From the NCBI GenBank assembly GCA_041686915.1, contig JAWLDB010000081.1:1-11476 (forward strand): DNA of 11,476 nt. Reading direction: 5' to 3'. This DNA is from JAWLDB01 sp041686915. GTDB taxonomy: Bacteria > Bacillota > UBA994 > UBA5500. Shown one piece after another: positions 6,413 through 11,476 of this stretch. Position numbers and translations under genes: made by a program. The number at the start of each line of letters is the position of its first letter. Position 1 is the first letter of the stretch. Below the pieces are notes generated by a model. That model was given only the letters and a program-made list of their open reading frames with translations, did not search any database and was not told the origin of the DNA.

Positions 6413-7318
6413 CTAGCGTATCAGTTTGACTGTATATGCCCCGTAATCTCCAGCCGGGCCGGCCTGTCCATTCGGGAATAACTCGAGAAAGCGTCCTCTC
6501 ACATAGTTATCGTTGCCTTGGCCGACGTTGCCTTCCACGAAGAAGCCGGCAAAGCCAAGGATCGTTACCTCGCCCCGACCGTTAGGCAGGCCGTCGATCA
6601 CCGGGACTATCAGAACCCTGGGGCACTCTGGAACGTGATGATCCCAAGTACATGCCGGGTTATGGTTGCATGAGCCCACGATCTCGTGAATGGATGACCT
6701 GGTGGGTTCAGACATGTTGCCTGTCTCTGTAGGAACCAAAGCTCCCACCTTGAGCCAGTCAGTAAACCCATGCAGCATATTATCCCGATAGTTGGCTGCC
6801 CCTGTTCCCCCCAGCGCCATGGCACCAAAGTTACCGGTAGTCGCGTCACCGACCTTCAGGTGGTATATCTGGCCGTAGATAAACTCCTGCCAGACAACCC
6901 CCAGGGGAGCAACCCCCTTGACAGCACCCAGGGTGAACACCCCGGCTTCACTGGTCGCTTGCACTGTGGCCTGGCTGAAGTTAAGCACCTTAGCCAGTCC
7001 CAGGTCTACGTTACTAGTCGCGTGTGCCCATACCCGACGATTAGTTTGGTCGACGGTAATCTGGATTTGCTCCGATGTCACACCGTTAGCCAGGGCGACT
7101 TCCAGGGCGGTCTGATGAACTTGCAGAGCGCCGCCTTTGAAATCGCGAGCACCGGCCAGCACTGCCGCATCAACCGCAGTCTGCAGTTTTGCCCTCTCAA
7201 AGTAGAGGGCACCACCATCAATTACTATCGCGCCTAACCCAAGGATCGCTACCATAGCGAAGACTACGACTAAGGAGATGGAGCCCTTTCTATCCAGCGG
7301 TTTACTTAGCTTGCTCAT
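6413..7318 (-). CDS. TadG-like pilus assembly protein (TadE/G-like N-terminus, Firmicutes type)
   Basis: 301 residues. The N-terminus is a pseudopilin-like segment: charged KPLDRKG, then a membrane helix (about 13-35) ending in DGGALYFERAKLQTAVDAAV (34-53), the mark of the TadE/TadG-like family (PF13400-type). Residues 56-125 look like the small domain that follows in TadG. The remaining ~170 residues are exported and Gly/Asn-rich, with GNFGAMALGGTGAANYRDN (162-180) and cysteines C217, C223 and C232. There is no von Willebrand domain, unlike long TadG proteins of Gram-negative bacteria. The start ATG overlaps the tadE stop (ATGA). A minor pilin or surface role is inferred. Confidence 0.85.
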   Translation of the reverse strand: MSKLSKPLDRKGSISLVVVFAMVAILGLGAIVIDGGALYFERAKLQTAVDAAVLAGARDFKGGALQVHQTALEVALANGVTSEQIQITVDQTNRRVWAHATSNVDLGLAKVLNFSQATVQATSEAGVFTLGAVKGVAPLGVVWQEFIYGQIYHLKVGDATTGNFGAMALGGTGAANYRDNMLHGFTDWLKVGALVPTETGNMSEPTRSSIHEIVGSCNHNPACTWDHHVPECPRVLIVPVIDGLPNGRGEVTILGFAGFFVEGNVGQGNDNYVRGRFLELFPNGQAGPAGDYGAYTVKLIR

Positions 7319-7704
7319 TCTTTTTTCATCACCGCCTGTCCAATCACAACGTAGGGACTGGGTAAGAACGGCTTGAGCACCGGGGTTATGAGCTCCAGAT
7401 TATACTTGACCTGCACAGTTATGGGCGTTCCACTATAGCGAGTGGTAGAAGTGGGCAGTATGGTAATCACCAAGTCTGTGGGACTAAGAGGTGCGGCCGC
7501 TGATATAGCGGTGTTGGTAACCTCGCTATCCAGCGCGCCAATGGCTGCCTGCCGAGCCCCTTCCCGAGCCGCCGCAGTCACCGCCAGATAGCCGTGAAAC
7601 ATGCGGCCGAAATCTACGATTGCCATGAGTACGAGCAGCAATATGGGTAATACCAATGCCAGTTCAACTGATCCCTGGCCTCGATTGTCTTTCCACAGCT
7701 TCAT
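7315..7704 (-). CDS. tadE: TadE-like pseudopilin
   Basis: 129 residues from the ATG at 7704, which overlaps the tadV stop as ATGA and has GGGGTGG five bases upstream. An in-frame GTG at 7713 is possible but falls inside that ribosome site. The N-terminus KDNRGQGSVELALVLP (5-20) is the TadE prepilin motif: cleavage would follow the glycine before the hydrophobic helix, and E14 is the conserved Glu. The helix runs to about 35 (VDFGRMF). The exported part is about 90 residues of beta-rich sequence. TadE-type proteins are processed by the TadV-class peptidase and are needed for Flp pilus assembly as minor components. Both neighbours overlap it by four bases, suggesting coupled translation. Confidence 0.92.
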   Translation of the reverse strand: MKLWKDNRGQGSVELALVLPILLLVLMAIVDFGRMFHGYLAVTAAAREGARQAAIGALDSEVTNTAISAAAPLSPTDLVITILPTSTTRYSGTPITVQVKYNLELITPVLKPFLPSPYVVIGQAVMKKE

Positions 7705-8162
7705 AGTATCCACCCCAGATCCGCCAGCAGAACTCCGGCTGCGATGGCTGGTGCATAAGCGTATGTGCGCTTTGTTCTGTAAGACTTGGTTACTGCACCG
7801 AGCATTACATAACTCAACTCCCGATGGTAGGCCAGGACGGCCACAGCCATGAAGCCACCGGACGCGGCGCCCAAGAGTAAGGCCTTAAATAGAACACTAA
7901 CCCCTCGCAGCATGCCGATTGCCATCAGCAGCTTTACGTCGCCACCACCGAACTTGCCCAACGCAAATAAAGGTAGAAACAGGGCCAAGCCCACTATCAC
8001 CCCCAACGTACCGCTCTGCACTCCATGCCAGCCGTTTAGGGCCAGCTGCAGAACCAGACCGATTGAGGCCGAACCTGCCGTCAGCCAATTGGGGATAGAT
8101 CTTTCCCGTAAGTCAAAGTAAAGGGCGAAAGCAAGCAGGCAGTATGTCAGCATTACCAGCAT
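7701..8162 (-). CDS. tadV: Prepilin peptidase TadV/CpaA (A24 aspartic protease)
   Basis: 153 residues, strongly hydrophobic with several membrane segments. Both catalytic aspartates of the A24 family are present: D17 in YFDLRERSIPNWLT (15-28) and D75 in GKFGGGDVKLL (69-79). The N-terminal methylase domain of long PilD-type enzymes is absent, as expected for TadV/CpaA. It cleaves the leader of Flp prepilin and probably of the TadE-like pseudopilins. The ATG at 8162 has GGAGGGG about seven bases upstream. It is the first gene after the flp terminator and so the first gene of the machinery operon. Confidence 0.94.
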   Translation of the reverse strand: MLVMLTYCLLAFALYFDLRERSIPNWLTAGSASIGLVLQLALNGWHGVQSGTLGVIVGLALFLPLFALGKFGGGDVKLLMAIGMLRGVSVLFKALLLGAASGGFMAVAVLAYHRELSYVMLGAVTKSYRTKRTYAYAPAIAAGVLLADLGWIL

Positions 8163-8202
8163 CTCTTGTCCCCTCCTGTTGCGTCATTCTTCTGTGGCGT
8201 TC

Positions 8203-8208
8203 GTTATA
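8203..8208 (-). promoter_or_regulatory. Possible -10 box for the tadV operon
   Basis: TATAAC on the minus strand lies between the flp terminator and tadV. No convincing -35 is found at 16-18 bases, because that position falls inside the terminator hairpin. Read-through from flp may instead supply the machinery transcript. Confidence 0.25.
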
Positions 8209-8214
8209 CTTAGT

Positions 8215-8249
8215 AAAAAAGGGCCCTACTTGTGGGCCGCAAGTAGGGC
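8215..8249 (-). terminator. Terminator between flp and tadV
   Basis: Arms GCCCTACTTG / CAAGTAGGGC (8240-8249 and 8223-8232) with a seven-base loop are followed on the minus strand by CC and six T (8220-8215). It is probably leaky, allowing a high pilin to machinery ratio. Confidence 0.88.
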
Positions 8250-8273
8250 TTTGTTCCTAGGTTCATTCACTGG

Positions 8274-8465
8274 TTAAGTTGTTGGAGCTGCTGGTTTATT
8301 TCCTTGAAGCGTATCGACCACGTGCTGAAAGAAGGATTTGATCTCTGTTCCCATCAACGTGAGAACTGCAATCACAGCCACGGCCACCAATGCGATAATA
8401 AGACCGTATTCAACCATACCTTGACCGGACTCGTCCTTCCAGAGACGACTAAGCATCTTCATCAT
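8274..8465 (-). CDS. flp: Flp-type pilin (major subunit)
   Basis: 63 residues from the ATG at 8465, which has AAGGAGGT (8473-8480) seven bases upstream; a GTG at 8474 lies inside that site and is rejected. The prepilin motif is KDESGQGMVEYGLII: a short charged leader, the cleavage glycine, then GMVEYG with the Glu-Tyr pair that defines Flp pilins. A single hydrophobic helix (about 21-41) and a short polar tail (SFFQHVVDTLQGNKPAAPTT) follow. TadV should cut the leader before assembly by TadA/TadB/TadC. The gene is flanked by terminators on both sides and is therefore probably transcribed alone. Confidence 0.96.
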   Translation of the reverse strand: MMKMLSRLWKDESGQGMVEYGLIIALVAVAVIAVLTLMGTEIKSFFQHVVDTLQGNKPAAPTT

Positions 8466-8502
8466 TCTACACACCTCCTTGCCTGTAAGCTTGATCTTGT
8501 AT

Positions 8503-8531
8503 AGGTTTTAGGTTTGGGTTGGGGTTAGGGG
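8503..8531 (+). promoter_or_regulatory. G-rich tract in the flp leader or promoter
   Basis: Successive G runs of 2, 2, 3, 4 and 4 are separated by short T or TTA spacers on the plus strand, for example GGGTTGGGGTTAGGGG. A two-layer G-quadruplex on the template strand is possible. It lies 23 bases upstream of the flp ribosome site. Confidence 0.35.
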
Positions 8532-8551
8532 TAATCTCTTTGCTTGATTAC
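8531..8551. promoter_or_regulatory. Inverted repeat upstream of flp, candidate operator
   Basis: GTAATC (8531-8536) and GATTAC (8546-8551) are perfect arms 15 bases apart, start to start. They sit between the upstream terminator and flp, where a regulator would bind. No matching family consensus is recognised. Confidence 0.35.
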
Positions 8552-8566
8552 ATTCTAAGGGAAAGC

Positions 8567-8591
8567 AAAAACCGGCGCATGATGCACCGGT
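8567..8591 (-). terminator. Terminator of the unknown membrane protein gene, upstream of flp
   Basis: An eight-pair stem (8584-8591 with 8571-8578, one G-U pair) with a five-base loop ends in five T on the minus strand (8571-8567). It lies 31 bases past the stop at 8622 and separates that gene from flp. Confidence 0.85.
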
Positions 8592-8621
8592 CTCAAATTG
8601 GGACAAGCTAGCAGTCCTAAT

Positions 8622-9074
8622 TCAGCTGTTTGGCAGTAGGACCGTAGACCCAGGCGGCATAGGACCATTGTTTAGCAACTGCGCCAAGGCGTCGAGGGCC
8701 CGTAGGGGTGTCAGCCGGTTCGCAAGGTCGAGCAGCCAGAGAATGTCGCCGTCGGCCTTGACTGTACTGGCATGGCCTGGACTAATGTACGAGCGGAAAC
8801 GAAACATCGGGTACCTGAGCTGCAGCCGATTGATGATCTGTCGCGCTTCCGGGCCATCACCACTGTCCAGGACCCAGACTTCGGACAACATGACGTGATG
8901 GGTCTGTCGAAACATCTGACAAACTGAACGCAGGAAAGGATCCAAGTATTCCTCCCCTTTGTCAACCCAGAGGACCAGGCTTACCTTCACCGGCCTATTG
9001 TTGTTAGCTATGTATAAGGTCCAGGCCACCCATGCCGCGAGCAGCAGCGTTCCACCTATCAGCAATTGGAGCAT
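8622..9074 (-). CDS. Membrane-anchored protein of unknown function, possibly GT-A-like
   Basis: 150 residues; the family is not recognised. The N-terminus is one membrane helix (about 2-23), followed by a cytoplasmic-looking domain. The pattern VKVSLVLWVDKGEEYLDPFL (29-48), then SEVWVLDSGDGPEARQIINR (64-83), then FRFRSY (91-96), then GDILWLLDLANRL (109-121) resembles the alternating strands and helices of family 2 glycosyltransferases. In those the second strand ends in an Asp-rich turn and the fourth in DxD. Here the DxD is not seen and the length is about half that of an active enzyme, so it may be degenerate or only similar in fold. The ATG at 9074 has GAGGTGG upstream. It lies between degU and flp on the same strand with its own terminator. 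Confidence 0.75.
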   Translation of the reverse strand: MLQLLIGGTLLLAAWVAWTLYIANNNRPVKVSLVLWVDKGEEYLDPFLRSVCQMFRQTHHVMLSEVWVLDSGDGPEARQIINRLQLRYPMFRFRSYISPGHASTVKADGDILWLLDLANRLTPLRALDALAQLLNNGPMPPGSTVLLPNS

Positions 9075-9147
9075 AGCACCACCTCAATTCTCTCGAGATT
9101 TGTGGGTGCTACATGTTATGCGAGGTAGGCGCGATAGGTGCGTGAGG

Positions 9148-9177
9148 CGTAGGGACACGGCCTACACCCTGCGGGGA
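9148..9177 (+). repeat. Truncated REP-like element
   Basis: CGTAGGGACACGGC is present with GTAG on the plus strand, but the second arm is replaced by CTACACCCTGCGGGGA. The next element repeats the same 14 bases exactly 30 bases later. Confidence 0.7.
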
Positions 9178-9204
9178 CGTAGGGACACGGCATGCCGTGT
9201 CCTA
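9178..9204 (+). repeat. REP-like element, plus orientation
   Basis: CGTAGGGACACGGC then ATGCCGTGTCCTA: complete arms, with GTAG at the foot on the plus strand only. It forms an inverted pair with the element at 9213-9237. Confidence 0.88.
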
Positions 9205-9212
9205 GCCAAAAA

Positions 9213-9237
9213 GGGCGCGGCATGCCGCGCCCCTACG
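9213..9237 (-). repeat. REP-like element, minus orientation
   Basis: GGGCGCGGC-AT-GCCGCGCCC followed by CTACG. The arms carry compensatory changes (GCGC for ACAC) relative to the neighbouring element, so the hairpin is kept while the sequence differs. Confidence 0.88.
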
Positions 9238-9320
9238 AGAAGGATATCCAAATAGATGTCAAGTTTTGCAGGTTCCCGAATATAAAGGGCCGGAGGCATG
9301 TGGAACGGCGCCCGCGCGCC

Positions 9321-9343
9321 GCGCGGCGTGCCGCGTCCCTACG
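9321..9343 (-). repeat. REP-like element at the 3' end of degU
   Basis: GCGCGGCGTGCCGCGTCC followed by CTACG. On the minus strand the CGTAG foot encodes the degU stop codon (TAG at 9341-9339) and two bases of the last serine codon. More GC-rich hairpin sequence continues at 9307-9320. Confidence 0.85.
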
Positions 9344-9989
9344 AGATATCGACTAGCTTCAGCTTCACGCCCTGCACCACCGCTTGCGTACGGTCGTTCA
9401 CGTCCAGCTTGCGCAGGATGCTGCTGACATGGTTCTTTACTGTCTTTTCACTTATGTAGAGCTGCTCCCCGATTTCCCGGTTGTTCAGCCCTTTGGCCAT
9501 CATATGCAACACTTCCTGTTCGCGGTCACTGAGGATGGATTGTGTTTGCTGCTCCACCGGCTGCGACAGGCGGTTGAACTCGGTAATCAATTTGCTGGTT
9601 AGTCCCGGGTGCACTACCGATTTACCTGACGCCACCTGCCTAATCGCATCCAGCAGTTTGCTAGGCTCTACGTCCTTTAGCAGATAGCCAGAAGCCCCGA
9701 CCTTCAGTACTTCAAACAGATACTCGGGATCCTCATGGATTGTCAGGACTAACACGGCTACCGTAGGGTGCTTGGACTTGATATAGCGGGTGGCTTCTAC
9801 CCCGTTTATCCCCGGCATGTTGATATCCATAATCACTACGTCTGGATTACAGCCATGCAAACAGGTTAAGGCCTCACCACCATCTCCTGCCTCACCGACC
9901 ACGGACAAATCGTTCTCCATCTCGAGAATGCGCCTTAATCCTTCACGGAAGAGGCGATGGTCGTCCACCAACATCAACTTAATTGACAC
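9339..9989 (-). CDS. degU: Response regulator DegU (NarL/FixJ family)
   Basis: 216 residues. The receiver domain (1-~120) has D9, D10, phosphoacceptor D55 (VVIMDINMPG), T83 and K105. The LuxR/GerE-type DNA-binding domain (about 152-210) includes LSDREQEVLHMMAKG (153-167), NREIGEQLYISEKTVKNHVS (170-189) and ILRKLDVNDRTQAVV (191-205). It starts at GTG 9989, which has GGAGGAGGAG about six bases upstream and overlaps the degS end by 11 bases. It should be phosphorylated by DegS and act as a transcription factor; the nearby flp and tad genes are natural but unproven targets. The last residue and stop codon come from an inserted repeat, so the native C-terminus may have differed by a few residues. 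Confidence 0.95.
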   Translation of the reverse strand: MSIKLMLVDDHRLFREGLRRILEMENDLSVVGEAGDGGEALTCLHGCNPDVVIMDINMPGINGVEATRYIKSKHPTVAVLVLTIHEDPEYLFEVLKVGASGYLLKDVEPSKLLDAIRQVASGKSVVHPGLTSKLITEFNRLSQPVEQQTQSILSDREQEVLHMMAKGLNNREIGEQLYISEKTVKNHVSSILRKLDVNDRTQAVVQGVKLKLVDIS

Positions 9990-11139
9990 CTGTCTCCTCC
10001 TCCTTGATGGGTACGCGCAAGGTCACTTTGGTGCCCCGCCCCGGTGTTGATTCAATCTGCCACTGTCCCTGTAATAAATCGACACGCTCGCGCATGCTAA
10101 GCAGGCCGAAATGGTCGCCTTCCCGGCGCATTGCCTCGTCGACATTGAAGCCCTTGCCATCGTCTTTGACCTGAACTCCTATCATTTTATCGGCAAACTC
10201 CAGCCGAACTTGAACTGAATAAGCTTTAGCATGCTTCATGATGTTGTTCAGCGCTTCCTGTACAATCCGGAAGACGCCTACTTCCAAGTGAGAAGGCAGT
10301 CGCCGCTCTCTGCCAACCACCGAGAAATCAATGAACAGGTTAGGCTGCTCCTTCAAGTCGTTTATATATCTCCGTAACGTCGGTATCAAACCGAGGTCAT
10401 CCAGAGCCATCGGCCGTAGGTCGTAGATGACCTTGCGAATGTCCTTCAGGCTCTTGCGGACGACGTCTTTTAGTCCTCTAAGCTCAATCCGCACCTGGTT
10501 CAGGTCGTTGTCCAGGTACTTCTCACAGATCTCCGCCCGGAGCACCACATTAGCCAAGGTCTGGGCCGGCCCATCGTGGATATCTCGAGCAACGCGCCTA
10601 CGCTCTTCCTCCTGAGCCTTGATTACTCTCAGCCCAAGGAACTGACGCTGTTGCATGCTATCCAATTGACCCGTCAGGTCCTTCAGGTTGCCTCGCAGAT
10701 ACTCCATGGCCAGGCCAACCTGCGAAACCAACTCTTCAGCCTTCTTTACAGTAGTGGCTAGATTACGCAGTGCTCTGTCCAGTTCATCGCGCTGCGTACG
10801 CAACTGCGTCTCACGTTCGCGCAGAACCACCAGGTCCAGCTGAGCAGCTTGCGCCTGCTCGTAAGCATGTTTGATGTCTTCTTCTTTATAACGCTCAAAA
10901 TCGCGGCTGACTTCCATCAGCCGCAAGCGAGCCATTCTGAATGCGCGTTCTTTAGTGTCAACCTGGCCAATAACGCCCTTTGCCTGAGCCTTGACGTCTG
11001 TCAGCTGCAGCTCCACCCGGGCATACTCAGTCCGGGCCATTTCCGCGATCTCGAAAATCTGGCCCTTGCTTTTCTCAATGATCATTACTGTATCGTCTAC
11101 AATTTTGTCGAGAATCTTGGGGTCAAACAAAATGATCAT
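9979..11139 (-). CDS. degS: Cytoplasmic sensor histidine kinase DegS
   Basis: 386 residues from the ATG at 11139. The ribosome site AAAGG is only four bases away, so the in-frame TTG at 11130 is an alternative start. No membrane segment is present. Residues 1-165 are the DegS sensor region, largely coiled coil, with SKGQIFEIAEMAR (24-36). The HisKA_3 phosphoacceptor is H188 in RRVARDIHDGPAQ (181-193). The ATPase domain has the N box RIVQEALNNIMKHA (291-304), G1 DDGKGF (326-331) and G2 FGLLSMRERVDLL (344-356). LRPMALDDLGLIPTLR (241-256) is nearly diagnostic of DegS. Reading frame continues upstream of 11139, but that sequence is unlike any kinase and lies in the repeat and terminator region. 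Confidence 0.95.
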   Translation of the reverse strand: MIILFDPKILDKIVDDTVMIIEKSKGQIFEIAEMARTEYARVELQLTDVKAQAKGVIGQVDTKERAFRMARLRLMEVSRDFERYKEEDIKHAYEQAQAAQLDLVVLRERETQLRTQRDELDRALRNLATTVKKAEELVSQVGLAMEYLRGNLKDLTGQLDSMQQRQFLGLRVIKAQEEERRRVARDIHDGPAQTLANVVLRAEICEKYLDNDLNQVRIELRGLKDVVRKSLKDIRKVIYDLRPMALDDLGLIPTLRRYINDLKEQPNLFIDFSVVGRERRLPSHLEVGVFRIVQEALNNIMKHAKAYSVQVRLEFADKMIGVQVKDDGKGFNVDEAMRREGDHFGLLSMRERVDLLQGQWQIESTPGRGTKVTLRVPIKEEETGVN

Positions 11140-11289
11140 CCTACCTTTAACCCGAGCGCCACCCCGGTGGATTTTAACTCCATATGTAGTGTAGTTTCGT
11201 TTACAAGCGCCCGGAGTCCTGCCAGCGATGTCGAATGGGGTCAAAATGCCCCGTGCGGTTAATTCGAAGCAACAGTCCGAGTTAAGGGG
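11140..11289 (-). other. Leader region upstream of degS, no gene seen
   Basis: About 150 bases hold no coding sequence that looks real. On the minus strand TTGTAA (about 11200) with ATATGG 15 bases on, or TAAAAT (11170s), could be weak promoter boxes, but neither pair fits well. No riboswitch was recognised. Confidence 0.4.
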
Positions 11290-11371
11290 GTAGGGACCGC
11301 GCGCGCGCCAACGTCGAACCCCTACAACGTATGGGGCGTTCAGGATGTAGGGGTCGGACGGTGGCCGACCC
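11290..11371. repeat. Inverted pair of GTAG-led repeats, second REP-like family
   Basis: On the plus strand, 11347-11371 reads GTAGGGGTCGGACGGTGG then CCGACCC, a hairpin with GTAG at its foot. On the minus strand, 11325 downward reads GTAGGGGTTCGACGTTGG, identical at 15 of 18 positions, and ends in GGTCCCTAC at 11290. The two copies face away from each other. The left copy contains an alternating CG run (11298-11308). Confidence 0.6.
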
Positions 11372-11378
11372 ATGTATG

Positions 11379-11407
11379 AAAAAAGCGGGGGCCTCTGCCC
11401 CCGCTTT
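11379..11407 (-). terminator. Terminator of metK
   Basis: Perfect 11-bp arms (11397-11407 with 11382-11392) surround a four-base loop, GC-rich in the middle, followed on the minus strand by a run of T from the stem base to 11379. It lies 13 bases past the metK stop. Confidence 0.93.
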
Positions 11408-11420
11408 CGCGTGCGTATGC

Positions 11421-11476
11421 TTATAGACCGGCGTCTTTGCGCAAGGCGTCGACCTTGTCCAGGCGCTCCCACGGCA
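11421..11476 (-). CDS. metK: S-adenosylmethionine synthetase, C-terminal end (partial)
   Basis: The minus strand from the window edge reads PWERLDKVDALRKDAGL and then a TAA at 11423-11421. A PWE-x-x-DK/R-V-x-AL-x-x-AAGL ending is characteristic of MetK, which makes S-adenosylmethionine from methionine and ATP. Only about 17 residues are in the window, so the call rests on this short but distinctive tail plus a terminator right after it. The overlapping frame that runs on into degS is a shadow. Confidence 0.8.
   Translation of the reverse strand, partial: PWERLDKVDALRKDAGL

Noticed and set aside
8481..8565. Cyclic di-GMP riboswitch upstream of flp
   Set aside because: Such riboswitches can precede pilus genes, but none of the conserved GEMM core sequence is present and the region is too short and C-rich on the transcript strand.
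9257..9262. TTGACA on the minus strand as the -35 box of a promoter for the unknown gene
   Set aside because: No -10-like hexamer lies 15-19 bases downstream; that position falls in the REP element.
11298..11308. Alternating CG run as a Z-DNA element
   Set aside because: Only 11 bases long and inside a degraded repeat arm. Not enough for a separate claim.
11140..11472. N-terminal extension of degS by 111 codons
   Set aside because: The extension reads through the metK end, its terminator and the repeat pair. The conserved DegS N-terminus begins at 11139 or 11130.

Overview
The window is one locus read entirely from the minus strand. It suggests a Gram-positive (Firmicutes) bacterium, probably in the Clostridia near the Desulfotomaculum/Pelotomaculum group. 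This is inferred from the AGGAGG-type ribosome binding sites, the Bacillus-type DegS/DegU pair, and a Tad pilus set without the secretin (RcpA/CpaC) or TadD of Gram-negative systems. The exact taxon cannot be read from the sequence.

Layout in transcription order (right to left). The tail of metK ends at 11421 and is followed by a strong terminator (11379-11407). A gap of about 280 bases carries an inverted pair of REP-like sequences. Next come degS (9979-11139) and degU (9339-9989), overlapping by 11 bases. A second gap (9075-9338) holds four palindromic repeat elements, one of which supplies the degU stop codon. After it comes a 150-residue membrane-anchored protein of unknown function (8622-9074) with its own terminator. 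The pilin gene flp (8274-8465) stands alone between two terminators. The machinery operon follows: tadV prepilin peptidase, tadE, a TadG-like protein, cpaB, tadZ/cpaE with a receiver domain, tadA/cpaF ATPase, tadB, tadC and a DUF192 gene. It ends at a 16-bp-stem terminator (715-755).

The left 700 bases are a mobile-repeat region. Bases 1-140 are the 5' end of a REP-associated tyrosine transposase (RAYT), missed by simple ORF calling because it runs off the window. Eight palindromic repeats of about 25-30 bp lie upstream of it. Nearly all carry a GTAG tetranucleotide at the 5' foot of the hairpin on the transposase's strand, the mark of substrates of this enzyme family. The same repeats recur between degU and the unknown gene, and a half copy lies inside the cpaB reading frame.

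How the genes work together: TadV matures the Flp prepilin and probably the pseudopilins. TadA powers assembly on the TadB/TadC membrane platform. TadZ should position the machine. CpaB and the TadE/TadG-like proteins act at or outside the membrane. DegS/DegU is the likely local regulator. The flanking terminators would let the pilin be made in larger amounts than the machinery. The most interesting signals are the RAYT/REP system and its intrusions into the pilus locus, the unknown membrane protein, and an apparently phosphorylatable receiver domain on TadZ.
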